This document shows, piece by piece, positions 8,988 through 16,664 of a stretch of DNA of 64,000 nt (position 1 is its first letter; every line of letters starts with the position of its first letter). The notes below the pieces were generated by a model. The model ran no database searches. It was not told the origin of the DNA and saw only the letters and a list, made by a program, of their open reading frames with translations. This DNA comes from Mucilaginibacter mali. Its GTDB lineage: Bacteria > Bacteroidota > Bacteroidia > Sphingobacteriales > Sphingobacteriaceae. The stretch spans positions 1,922,001 through 1,986,000 of the forward strand of contig NZ_CP054139.1 in NCBI RefSeq assembly GCF_013283875.1. The letters are read 5' to 3'. The translations under genes and the position numbers were made by a program.

Positions 8988-9902
8988 CTAATGAACATCC
9001 GTTATCACCACTTCGCTTTTCATAACAGTGGGTATTACCATGCCGCCCGGTACCGTTGGGTTGTCCTTAATTTCGGTAGTGCCGCCAATGTTTTGTAAAA
9101 TACTGGCCTGCTTCACCCAGCCGGTTACTGTATCCACCACAATATCAGCCGAACGGCTGCCCTCCATATTGTATTTTAACGGGATCCCGTTTGTTACGAT
9201 AAATTCATCGCGGTTTAAATAAGTGATGGTGGAGTTAACGTGGATCTGGTTAAAAGTAGGGGTGATGTCGCGCAATTCGGCAATGGAGTGTACATTGGCC
9301 GGCCGGCTGCTTTCCAATTGGGTATCGCTTATCCAAAAGGCATTTTTCCTGACAGGTACCGACGGAAAGATAACCGTCCCCATCTCAAAATTGCTGCGAA
9401 AGGCCCGTTCGCCGAAGGATTGCTCCATCATACTTTTTATTTGAGCCCGCTCTTCGGCAGATAATTGCGGGAATTGTTTAATGGCCCTGTCAATTGCCGT
9501 GCTGATGGGCGCCAGCGCCTGCAAATTGCCGTTGCGGGTAATTACCACGGCTATTGGCTGGTTGCGCAGGGCAGCTAATACTTTTGAAGTTGCATCAATG
9601 CCGTTTGAATTATACTGGATAGTTCCCTGCGGCAGATCCATTTTAAGCGAAAGGTTTTCGTAGCGCATCTCCATTTCATATAAGCTATCGCGAATGTTCA
9701 TCACCTTAAAGGCAATGCGGCTGGTAATGGTAGTGCCTTGTTGGGTTTTTTGCCCGTTTACTGTTTGCACTACAGTTGCCGTGGCTGTGGTTAAATTATA
9801 ATAAGTATTGCCCTTAACCAGGTTCAGCGCCAGTTTAACGTACTGGGCGTGGCAGTTTACCGAAGCGATTATTAACAGGAGTATGCCGAAGCTTTTCTTC
9901 AT
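8988..9902 (-). CDS. DUF6263-like exported protein
   Basis: A 304-residue protein from the ATG at 9902 (TTG at 9908 is the alternative). It has a signal peptide ending CHAQ. The mature start LALNLVKGNTYYNLTTATATV followed by long beta-rich sequence resembles the DUF6263 family of Bacteroidota, whose function is unknown. A MEMRYENLSLKM strand and a late NMEGSRSADIVVDTVTGWV block are visible. It is a single gene in opposite orientation to its neighbours. Confidence 0.6.
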   Translation of the reverse strand: MKKSFGILLLIIASVNCHAQYVKLALNLVKGNTYYNLTTATATVVQTVNGQKTQQGTTITSRIAFKVMNIRDSLYEMEMRYENLSLKMDLPQGTIQYNSNGIDATSKVLAALRNQPIAVVITRNGNLQALAPISTAIDRAIKQFPQLSAEERAQIKSMMEQSFGERAFRSNFEMGTVIFPSVPVRKNAFWISDTQLESSRPANVHSIAELRDITPTFNQIHVNSTITYLNRDEFIVTNGIPLKYNMEGSRSADIVVDTVTGWVKQASILQNIGGTTEIKDNPTVPGGMVIPTVMKSEVVITDVH

Positions 9903-9975
9903 GCGCAATGTTAGGAATAATGTTTTGATGAGTAAAACGCTTGTTATCGGAGTTTCAATATGAATGGCTCGATAT

Positions 9976-10113
9976 TTTGGCTAAAGCCCGTAATATTCGA
10001 TGATATCCCCCCATAAATGGGACGGCAATGAATTAAACGAATAGCTAACCAGTCCTGATTTTCATTGCCGTTGGCTTTAGCCAACGGATAGCTAACAATT
10101 TAAGCATAGGCTT
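9976..10113. repeat. Composite palindromic repeat element
   Basis: Contains TTGGCTAAAGCCC (9978-9990), a perfect palindrome CCGTTGGC-TTTA-GCCAACGG (10068-10087) and a third GGCTTTAGCCC at ~10109, plus GGCAATGAA/TTCATTGCC arms. The repeated GGCTWWAGCC cores and nested arms look like a REP/MITE-type element. It fills much of the 386-bp gap before the SPFH gene. Confidence 0.6.
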
Positions 10114-10221
10114 TAGCCCAACATCTGTATCTTAAAAATATTTCTCAAAATTCCTGTAACATTCCGGTAACGCCTACATCTTAATAACGATTTCATAGCT
10201 GAGGTACTACAAATAAATGCT

Positions 10222-10263
10222 ATGATCATCGTTCCCGATCCGCACCTTAAGGATCACGCATAA
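10222..10263 (+). other. 13-codon mini-ORF with a 19-bp copy of the downstream gene
   Basis: The ATG at 10222 opens a 13-residue frame (MIIVPDPHLKDHA) ending 31 bases before the SPFH start. Its first 19 bases region (10221-10239) is identical to 10384-10402 inside the SPFH gene and in the same reading frame (MIIVPD). It is either a leader peptide or a local duplication scar. Translation is unproven. Confidence 0.4.
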
Positions 10264-10294
10264 AAAAATTCTAAACAATTAATTTCTAAAAAAA

Positions 10295-12139
10295 ATGAAT
10301 GATTTCATGTTCCACCTGTGGTGGATTGTGCCCGTTGTGGTACTGGTGTTGCTGTACAAAAGTGTATTGCGCGTGTTTTTTGGTATGATCATCGTTCCCG
10401 ATGACCGTATTGGCCTGGTAGTTAAAAAGTTTACCCTTTACGGGGATACCCGTATGCCCGACGGCCGTATCATCGCCACCAAGGGCGAGGCCGGTATGCA
10501 GGCCAAACCGCTGGCCCCGGGCTTGTACTGGCGTATGTGGCCATGGCAATACGCCATCACCATGGAAGCCTTTACCATTGTTCCGCAGGATAAGCTGGGA
10601 CTGGTAAAAGCTAAGGACGGCTCGCCGATGGATATAGGCCGTGTATTGGGTAAACCAGTAGCCTGCGATAAATTCCAGGACGCCCAGGCCTTCCTTGAAA
10701 ACCATGGGCAAAAAGGCCCGCAGGCCGCGTTCTTAACCCCGGGTAGTTACCGTATCAACACCTTTTTGTTTGATATTGTAATGGTACCTATTACCCAGGT
10801 GCACGAAAATAAAGTGGGTATCGTCACCACGCTGGATGGCGAGCCTTTGGAAAAAGGCGAAATTGCCGGCGGTCCGGTTGCTGGTCACCGTAACTACCAG
10901 GACCCGATGGCCTTCATTACCGCGGGCGGTAAAAAAGGCTTGCAGGAGGATGTGATCCTGGCCGGTACGTATTATCTGAACCCATGGTTTGTAACTGTGG
11001 AACAGGTAGAGATGATGCACATTTCTATCGGTTTCGTAGGCGTGGTCAATTCCTTCGTTGGTCCTGAGGGTAAAGATACCAGCGGTATGGCCTTTAAACA
11101 TGGTAACATTGTTGCCAAGGGCGAAAAAGGTGTGTGGAATGATCCGCTTGACCCCGGTAAACACCCGGTAAACATTTATACCCACACGGTAGAGGTTGTT
11201 CCGACCACCAACATCGTGCTGAACTGGGCAAACAGCCGCACCGAATCGCACGAACTGGATAAGAACCTGTGTACCATCAGCGTTCGTTCATCAGATGGTT
11301 TTACCTTCAATTTGGACGTATCGCAGATCATCCACATCCCGCATAACGAGGCCCCTAAGGTGATAGCCCGTTTCGGTAATATGAAAAACCTGGTATCGCA
11401 GGTGCTGGAGCCCACTATCGCCAACTACTTCCGTAACTCGGCACAAAAAAGTGGTGTGATAGAGTTCTTAACCAACCGTTCGCAGCGCCAGGAGGATGCC
11501 AAGAACCAGATCAGCGAAGTGTTGAGCGCTTATAACGTGGAAGGCGTGGATACGCTGATAGGTGACATTGTGCCACCCGAAGCGCTGATGAAAACCCTTA
11601 CCGACCGTAAAATAGCCGAAGAGGAAAAAATGACCTACGAGATACAGCGTAACGCCCAAATAGAGCGTAAGGAGTTCGAGAGCGCCAAAGCCGGTGCCGA
11701 TATGCAGCCCGAGGTTGTAAAATCAACCCGCCAGGTGGAGATCAACACCCAGATGGCTGCCGCAAAGGTAGCCAGCGCCAAAGGTGATGCCGAATCGAAG
11801 ACCATTAACGCCAAGGCCGATGCCGAGGTGCAAACCATTAACTCTAAAGCCAACGCTTTGGCCACCGAGGTTAACGGTAGCGCCGAAGCCGGTAAAATTA
11901 AGGCCATAGGTTTGGCCGAAGCCGAGGTGACCAAACAAAAGACCGAAGCGATGGGTACCGAACAATACGCCATTGTGCGTGTAGCCGAAGCCCTGGCACA
12001 AAACGGTGTGAAACTGGTTCCTGAAATATTGGTGAGCGGTCAAAACGGCGGCGGCAACGGCATTATCGATGCCTTGATCGGTACCGAACTTTTCAAGAAA
12101 TTGAAAGAGGAAAACGATAAAAAGCCATTGGCCGAATAA
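10295..12139 (+). CDS. SPFH/Band-7 (flotillin-like) membrane protein with N-terminal repeats
   Basis: A 614-residue protein with one N-terminal membrane helix (~8-30, WWIVPVVVLVLLY). About four related beta-rich repeats follow (~33-290), each with a V/I-xx-D/N-K/R-x-GLV start and a G-x-Y-x-x-N or PGLY end. An SPFH domain (~295-430) comes next, then a long Ala/Glu/Lys coiled coil (~440-560) with tandem KADAEVQTINSKANAL-type units. Flotillin-like proteins form membrane-anchored oligomeric cages and organise membrane domains. No NfeD partner lies next to it. A strong terminator follows. Confidence 0.8.
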   Translation: MNDFMFHLWWIVPVVVLVLLYKSVLRVFFGMIIVPDDRIGLVVKKFTLYGDTRMPDGRIIATKGEAGMQAKPLAPGLYWRMWPWQYAITMEAFTIVPQDKLGLVKAKDGSPMDIGRVLGKPVACDKFQDAQAFLENHGQKGPQAAFLTPGSYRINTFLFDIVMVPITQVHENKVGIVTTLDGEPLEKGEIAGGPVAGHRNYQDPMAFITAGGKKGLQEDVILAGTYYLNPWFVTVEQVEMMHISIGFVGVVNSFVGPEGKDTSGMAFKHGNIVAKGEKGVWNDPLDPGKHPVNIYTHTVEVVPTTNIVLNWANSRTESHELDKNLCTISVRSSDGFTFNLDVSQIIHIPHNEAPKVIARFGNMKNLVSQVLEPTIANYFRNSAQKSGVIEFLTNRSQRQEDAKNQISEVLSAYNVEGVDTLIGDIVPPEALMKTLTDRKIAEEEKMTYEIQRNAQIERKEFESAKAGADMQPEVVKSTRQVEINTQMAAAKVASAKGDAESKTINAKADAEVQTINSKANALATEVNGSAEAGKIKAIGLAEAEVTKQKTEAMGTEQYAIVRVAEALAQNGVKLVPEILVSGQNGGGNGIIDALIGTELFKKLKEENDKKPLAE

Positions 12140-12160
12140 GTTTAGTTTTTGTGATTGTTA

Positions 12161-12195
12161 ACCCCTTGCCGCAGCAATGCGGTGAGGGGTTTTTC
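12161..12195 (+). terminator. Rho-independent terminator of the SPFH gene
   Basis: ACCCCTTGCCGC (12161-12172) pairs with GCGGTGAGGGGT (12179-12190) with one weak spot, followed by TTTTC. Confidence 0.8.
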
Positions 12196-12205
12196 TATGT
12201 CGAAT

Positions 12206-12291
12206 GTCATCCCGAACTTGTTTCGGGATCCCACATGGATGGTTATCCGAATTGCTTTTCAGATGGGATGCCGAAACAAGTTCGGCATGAC
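12206..12291. repeat. 28-bp-arm inverted repeat
   Basis: Arms 12206-12233 (GTCATCCCGAACTTGTTTCG...) and 12264-12291 match with two differences, around a 30-base centre. Its outer bases (GTCAT...) resemble those of the hairpin at 28366-28451, so both belong to dispersed palindromic repeats of this genome type. Confidence 0.7.
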
Positions 12292-12307
12292 TAAAAATTC
12301 AAAATAA

Positions 12308-12337
12308 CAAAAAAAAACGGCTCCATCGCGGGGCCGT
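12308..12337 (-). terminator. Rho-independent terminator (minus strand)
   Basis: ACGGCTCC (12317-12324) pairs with GGGGCCGT (12330-12337) with one G-T pair. The A-run at 12309-12317 becomes a T-run on the minus strand, so it serves the small gene at 12374-12664. Confidence 0.75.
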
Positions 12338-12373
12338 CTCACTTTAAACTAACTTAAACTATTAACTGAATTA

Positions 12374-12664
12374 TTAACTGATGAGAGCTAATTCCTTTGA
12401 TACAGGTTTATGCGAGCTCCACAGCACGGTAACCTTTACGCTGCTGCTATGCTCTTTCGCGGCTTCTAAAAAATTTCTTCCGGCCATATCGCGGCAATCC
12501 TGCTCCAGCATTTGCCGGTTAAAGGTGCCGTACCAAACATTGTTCAGTTTATCACCCGGGTTGCTGAGGCGAAACCAGTTGCGCTGGTTCAGCCATTTTT
12601 GTATGCTTTTAGCTTGATCTTCGGTTGCCCCGGGGAAATCGGCGCATACCATTACGTGGTTCAT
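12374..12664 (-). CDS. Small uncharacterised protein
   Basis: A 96-residue soluble protein from the ATG at 12664 (MNHVMVCADFPG); an upstream in-frame ATG at 12691 lacks support. Trp/Asn-rich patches (KWLNQRNWFRLSNPGDKLNNVWYGTF) resemble no family I can name with certainty. It is monocistronic with its own terminator. Function unknown. Confidence 0.6.
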   Translation of the reverse strand: MNHVMVCADFPGATEDQAKSIQKWLNQRNWFRLSNPGDKLNNVWYGTFNRQMLEQDCRDMAGRNFLEAAKEHSSSVKVTVLWSSHKPVSKELALIS

Positions 12665-12877
12665 ATTTGTGTTTTTATAGGTTAAATACATCGTTCCAGG
12701 TTGTTTTTAATGTATCCCTGCTTTAATACAGCACACCGCGCTTGGTATGCCATATTAAATTTGGTAGATGCAGGATCTGTAAGGCATTCAAGTCAAATAG
12801 CGACATCCGATTTTGCCCGCCTTAATTGTTTACAAAGAAAAAGCTTTACCGATGCGGATTTAACCGTGTTTTAACGG

Positions 12878-12885
12878 TATTTTTG
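12878..12885 (+). promoter_or_regulatory. Candidate -7 element TATTTTTG
   Basis: Matches the Bacteroidota TAnnTTTG consensus 49 bases before the DUF2130 start; no convincing TTG lies at the expected -33 position. Confidence 0.35.
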
Positions 12886-12933
12886 GGGAATTTAGCGGTC
12901 GGCTAAGTTGATAAACAAGAGCAAATAATTTTC

Positions 12934-14187
12934 ATGGCAACAGACGTAAAATGCCCATCGTGCGGTTCAAATTTCCAGTTGGAGGAAATAATGGCCGAAG
13001 AATATAAAAAGGACCTGCGCGCAAAGCTGCAGGAGTACACTGCTAAAAAAGAGCAGGAATATAAGCTGAAGCTGAACGAGTTTGAACTGAAAGAGCAGCA
13101 GCAGCAATTGCTGTTTGAGCAGCGCCTGCAAAACGAGAAAAAGGCGCTACAGCAAAATCTTGAACAAAACCTTCGTAAGTCTATCTCGTCTGATTTTGAA
13201 AATCAATTGCTGATGCTGCAAAAGGGCAAAGAGGATGCGGACGAGAAATTGAAGGCATCGCGCCAAAAAGAACTGGAGTTTTTGCAAAAGGAGCAAGCTT
13301 TGCAACAAAAGGAAGAGGAGCTGCAACTGGAAATGCAGCGCAAGCTACAGGAGCAGCGCGAAAACCTGGCACAAGAGATTCGGAAGCAGGAGGAACAGAA
13401 AGCTCAGTTGAAAGAGACTGACCATATGATGCAGATAGCCGAGCTTAAAAAACAGTTAGATGATCAGAAAAAGCTTGCCGAGGAAATGAAGCGTAAGGCT
13501 GAGCAAGGGTCGATGCAACTTCAAGGCGAGGTTCAGGAATTGATATTAGAGGAATTGCTTCGTAATTCTTTTCCGTTTGATGTAGTAACAGAAGTTGGCA
13601 AAGGTGTTCGTGGTGCTGATTGCATACAGACAGTACGAAATCAATTTGGGCAAGAATGTGGTCGTATTATATATGAAAGCAAAAGGACCAAAGATTTTGG
13701 GGGAGATTGGATTGAAAAATTAAAAAAAGATATGCGCGCCAACGGTGTAGACGTTGCTGTTATTGTAACTCAATGCTATCCAAAAGGTATGAATTGTTTT
13801 GGTGAGAAAGATGGAGTTTGGATATGCTCATTTGATGAAGCTAAGGCCGTTGCTTCTGTATTACGCGATGGAGTTATCCGGTTATATAATGCTACGCGAT
13901 CACAAGAGAACAAAGGAGATAAAATGCATATGCTGTATGATTATCTTACGGGCGTTGAGTTTTCAGAGCAATGGAAGGCTATTGTTGAAGGCTATATGGG
14001 TATGAAAAATTCTATTCAGATCGAACGCAATGCGATGGAAAAGATGTGGAAGGCGCGAGAAAAGCAACTGGAGAAAGTACTGCTTAATGCAAACTATATT
14101 AAAGGATCTGTTGAAGGTATCGCGGGCAAAGATTCAATCCATTTAAGTTTGACGGATGATGCGGATGACGCGTTGTTATTGGAATAG
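12934..14187 (+). CDS. DUF2130 protein with zinc knuckle and coiled coil
   Basis: A 417-residue protein. A zinc-knuckle-like CPSCGS starts at residue 7. A very long Glu/Lys/Gln coiled coil (~20-195) follows, then a globular domain (~200-415) with EVQELILEELLRNSFPFDVV, GADCIQTV and IIYESKRTKDFGGDWIEKLKKDM. That domain recalls the restriction-endonuclease-like fold suggested for DUF2130 and is distantly like RmuC. A nucleic-acid role is therefore likely, but unproven. Codon use shifts from GC-rich to AT-rich near 13500, at the coiled-coil/globular border. Confidence 0.75.
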   Translation: MATDVKCPSCGSNFQLEEIMAEEYKKDLRAKLQEYTAKKEQEYKLKLNEFELKEQQQQLLFEQRLQNEKKALQQNLEQNLRKSISSDFENQLLMLQKGKEDADEKLKASRQKELEFLQKEQALQQKEEELQLEMQRKLQEQRENLAQEIRKQEEQKAQLKETDHMMQIAELKKQLDDQKKLAEEMKRKAEQGSMQLQGEVQELILEELLRNSFPFDVVTEVGKGVRGADCIQTVRNQFGQECGRIIYESKRTKDFGGDWIEKLKKDMRANGVDVAVIVTQCYPKGMNCFGEKDGVWICSFDEAKAVASVLRDGVIRLYNATRSQENKGDKMHMLYDYLTGVEFSEQWKAIVEGYMGMKNSIQIERNAMEKMWKAREKQLEKVLLNANYIKGSVEGIAGKDSIHLSLTDDADDALLLE

Positions 14188-14217
14188 GACCGCTGATTTT
14201 CGTTGATTGATTTGATT
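14188..14217. repeat. Left inverted repeat of the toxin-antitoxin cassette
   Basis: This 30-base sequence (GACCGCTGATTTTCG...) begins at the base after the DUF2130 stop. It is the reverse complement, with a few changes, of 14974-15003. Confidence 0.65.
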
Positions 14218-14274
14218 CTGCTGAGCAAAACAGCATGATAATTGATTTATAAGATTTTATAAGTATCTTTAGTT

Positions 14275-14511
14275 ATGACTACGATGACATTACAGGTTCC
14301 GGAAGCGCTTGAAAAAGAACATGATGAGACCGTCCGTTTCCTTGCTGCAAAACTTTATGAAGCCGGAAAGTTGAGATTAGGCCAGGCTGCAGAAATGTGC
14401 GGGATGAGAAAATGGGATTTTGCCGAAATATTGATCAATTACGGAATACATTATTTTGAAGCAAGCGTTCTTGCCGACCTCGAAGATTTAAAAAAGGGTG
14501 CAGCTAAATAA
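14275..14511 (+). CDS. UPF0175 family antitoxin
   Basis: A 78-residue protein with the UPF0175 pattern: a short strand (MTLQVPEALE), then helices with AAKLYEAGKLRLGQAAEMCGMRKWDFAEILINYGI, a helix-turn-helix-like segment at ~30-60. It overlaps the toxin gene by 14 bases, typical of UPF0175/DUF3368 pairs. It should bind the toxin and probably its own promoter. Confidence 0.85.
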   Translation: MTTMTLQVPEALEKEHDETVRFLAAKLYEAGKLRLGQAAEMCGMRKWDFAEILINYGIHYFEASVLADLEDLKKGAAK

Positions 14512-14962
14512 AGTAGTTGTCACTGACAGCAGTTGTTTTATCCTGTTTGATAAAATAAACGCACTAAACATTCTTAATGATTTATTTGGGATTGTTTTAA
14601 CCACTCCGGAAGTTGCGGCTGAATATGGTTCCCCGCTACCCGAATGGGTAATCATACAAAAAGTAGATGATTTTAACTTGCAACAAAAATTTTATCAGCA
14701 TGTCGATAAAGGCGAAGCGAGTGCAATCGCTCTTGCATGCGAGGTTCATCCAGACTTTTTAATATTGGATGATTTAGAAGCACGTAAATTTGCTGCCAAA
14801 TTAGGATTGCCGGTAAAAGGATCGGCTGGAGTTTTGGTGCAGGCTAAACAAAATGGCATAATAGCAACTGTTAAACCCTATTTAGACTTAATGCAACAAA
14901 CCAATTTTAGAATTGCATCATCCGTTATAGAAACTGTTTTAAAAGAAGCTGGAGAGTATTGA
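14498..14962 (+). CDS. DUF3368 PIN-like toxin
   Basis: A 154-residue PIN-domain-type protein. Acidic residues characteristic of the fold are visible: VVTDSSCFI (Asp ~9), the EVAAEYG helix (~38-44), DKGEASAIALA (Glu ~73) and LILDDLEARKFA (Asp ~92). PIN toxins are RNases needing Mg or Mn. It is coupled to the overlapping antitoxin. Both genes are lower in GC than their neighbours and are enclosed by inverted repeats. Confidence 0.85.
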   Translation: MQLNKVVVTDSSCFILFDKINALNILNDLFGIVLTTPEVAAEYGSPLPEWVIIQKVDDFNLQQKFYQHVDKGEASAIALACEVHPDFLILDDLEARKFAAKLGLPVKGSAGVLVQAKQNGIIATVKPYLDLMQQTNFRIASSVIETVLKEAGEY

Positions 14963-14973
14963 TTTATCAACTA

Positions 14974-15003
14974 AATCAAACAAATCAGCGAAAATCAGCG
15001 GTC
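14974..15003. repeat. Right inverted repeat of the toxin-antitoxin cassette
   Basis: Ends in ...AAAATCAGCGGTC and runs into the stop codon of the DACNV gene. It pairs with 14188-14217. Confidence 0.65.
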
Positions 15004-16142
15004 TACATCAACAATATATCAATCCTGTGCGCATGCACCATATTCAGCGCGTTCGACCAGGCGAATAGTGTAAAATGCCCGTCCTGCGATGCTACCATGG
15101 CCTGTGCATCCCGCTGATCGTATACAAATTGGGCGGCTGCTAAGTGCCGGGTACCGCCATTTTGTGCCGGGTGCATGTATTTGGGTACCGAATCGGTAAC
15201 CGGTTCGGTTACGATCATCTGATCTACCGGTACACTTACTTCGGCGCGGGTGATCTTGGCGCCAAAGGCCAGCAATTCATTATCACGATTGATCACCGTG
15301 GCGCCGTCTACAGCGGTAAACCCGCCAATGATATCTATCGCGTTTCGTAACGATTGCTTCCACTCCATGTTACGTTGATCCTTTTCAACCGTCAACAGGG
15401 CTGATATGGTAGAATAAGCCGGTTCTACAGGGTAGGAGATGGGATGAATTACAGAATGGTGCCAGTTGGTAGATCCGGTAGGAACGATCATCACCAGGCC
15501 ACCTCGATTGTGCGCCCGCATGGCCGTAGCCAGTTCAACCAGTATATTAAATGATCCGCCCGGTGCCGATGGCAGGGGCATGTCCAGTAATGATTCAATC
15601 AGTTCCGGGCAGTTATCAAGGCTGATGTTCTGCTCGTCAACCATTTTTATTTCGTCGCCCCGCAATACGCAAATGTTCACAAACTTACCGAAACCATCCG
15701 TACGGCGATGCTTGATCACCAGCAGGCCAGGCTCCACCACTTCCAGTACAAAGCAAATGCCGGGTATCTGGTGCGTAGTTCCCCAAATATTCAGCGAATC
15801 GCCATCGTACCAAACACCTATGTGCAACCCGGGCTGCTCAACAGCAGGGGCCAGTTTGGTAAGGTTATGTGGGGTAAGACGTAGCTTATGCTCAAATATC
15901 AGGGGTTTAACTGCCTGATCGGGATGTAAAAAAGCGATGGATATTTTCGGTGGGTGCCCTTCCTCACGGCGCAGACTTGCCCAAAAGGCAATGTCAATTA
16001 CAGATTCTATTACCGATACCGATGGTACAAAGGCCAGGTCCTGCTCGCCCAACTGGCGCGCAACCTCTACATGGCGCAGTAAGTGGGCCTCAATTTTAGT
16101 GGCCACCATGCGGGCAGCCAGGTACGATGGTTCGGATAACAT
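15003..16142 (-). CDS. DACNV sensor / diadenylate-cyclase-like protein
   Basis: A 379-residue protein. The N-terminal ~200 residues match the putative DACNV sensor domain found next to DisA_N-type cyclase domains. The C-terminal part carries the two DAC signature blocks: VDGATVI with Asp279, and GGTRHLAAA with Arg332-His333. Active c-di-AMP synthases normally have RHR; here the third residue is Leu334. It may make a nucleotide second messenger or be a degenerate binder. No membrane segment. Its gene is divergent from the DUF2809 operon. Confidence 0.7.
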   Translation of the reverse strand: MLSEPSYLAARMVATKIEAHLLRHVEVARQLGEQDLAFVPSVSVIESVIDIAFWASLRREEGHPPKISIAFLHPDQAVKPLIFEHKLRLTPHNLTKLAPAVEQPGLHIGVWYDGDSLNIWGTTHQIPGICFVLEVVEPGLLVIKHRRTDGFGKFVNICVLRGDEIKMVDEQNISLDNCPELIESLLDMPLPSAPGGSFNILVELATAMRAHNRGGLVMIVPTGSTNWHHSVIHPISYPVEPAYSTISALLTVEKDQRNMEWKQSLRNAIDIIGGFTAVDGATVINRDNELLAFGAKITRAEVSVPVDQMIVTEPVTDSVPKYMHPAQNGGTRHLAAAQFVYDQRDAQAMVASQDGHFTLFAWSNALNMVHAHRIDILLM

Positions 16143-16212
16143 AAGGTAGCAATTTATACAAAGTAAACCATCTGAAAAGATATAGGCGGTATGATAAATG
16201 TAAAAAAATCTG

Positions 16213-16242
16213 TTGTGCGTATCAATTATTTAGATAACTTTG
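16213..16242 (+). promoter_or_regulatory. Bacteroidota promoter of the DUF2809-MpaB operon
   Basis: TTG (16213-16215), 19-base spacer and TAACTTTG (16235-16242) fit the TTG-N19-TAnnTTTG consensus; the start codon lies 23 bases on. Confidence 0.6.
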
Positions 16243-16264
16243 TAATTCAAAGTACTTTTATAAA

Positions 16265-16663
16265 ATGAAATTAAAATTTTCAGTTCGTTATTTTATCCTG
16301 ACCATTCTGCTGTTTCTAACAGAGGTATTTATCGGCATGTACGTGGACGACGCCATTATCCGACCTTATGGTGGCGATTTCCTGGTGGTGATCCTGATCT
16401 ACTGTTTTGTGAAAAGTTTTTTAGATACGCCGGTTATTCAAACGGCTATTGGCGTGCTGCTTTTTTCATACTTAATAGAGGTATCGCAATACTTTCATCT
16501 GGTCGACCTGATTGGCCTCGGTAACTCGCGCATAGCGGTTGTGATGATGGGCAACTATTTCGCCTGGACAGATATGCTTGCCTACACACTTGGCATAGTT
16601 ACTGTGATAATAATAGAGCAACAGCGCATTAAACGGAATATTAATAAAGCATACACCAATTAA
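16265..16663 (+). CDS. DUF2809 membrane protein
   Basis: A 132-residue integral membrane protein with four predicted helices: 8-25, ~38-52, ~58-75 and ~95-115. It has the DUF2809 hallmarks RPYGGDFLVV near residue 33 and NYFAWTDMLAYTLG near 95. The C-terminus is basic and cytoplasmic. The following MpaB-type gene starts one base after its stop, so the two are coupled. Function unknown. Confidence 0.75.
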   Translation: MKLKFSVRYFILTILLFLTEVFIGMYVDDAIIRPYGGDFLVVILIYCFVKSFLDTPVIQTAIGVLLFSYLIEVSQYFHLVDLIGLGNSRIAVVMMGNYFAWTDMLAYTLGIVTVIIIEQQRIKRNINKAYTN

Positions 16664-16664
16664 C

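Noticed and set aside
10286..12043. Several long minus-strand ORFs opposite the SPFH gene
   Set aside because: They are shadows produced by the codon bias of the SPFH gene; no domain or start signal.
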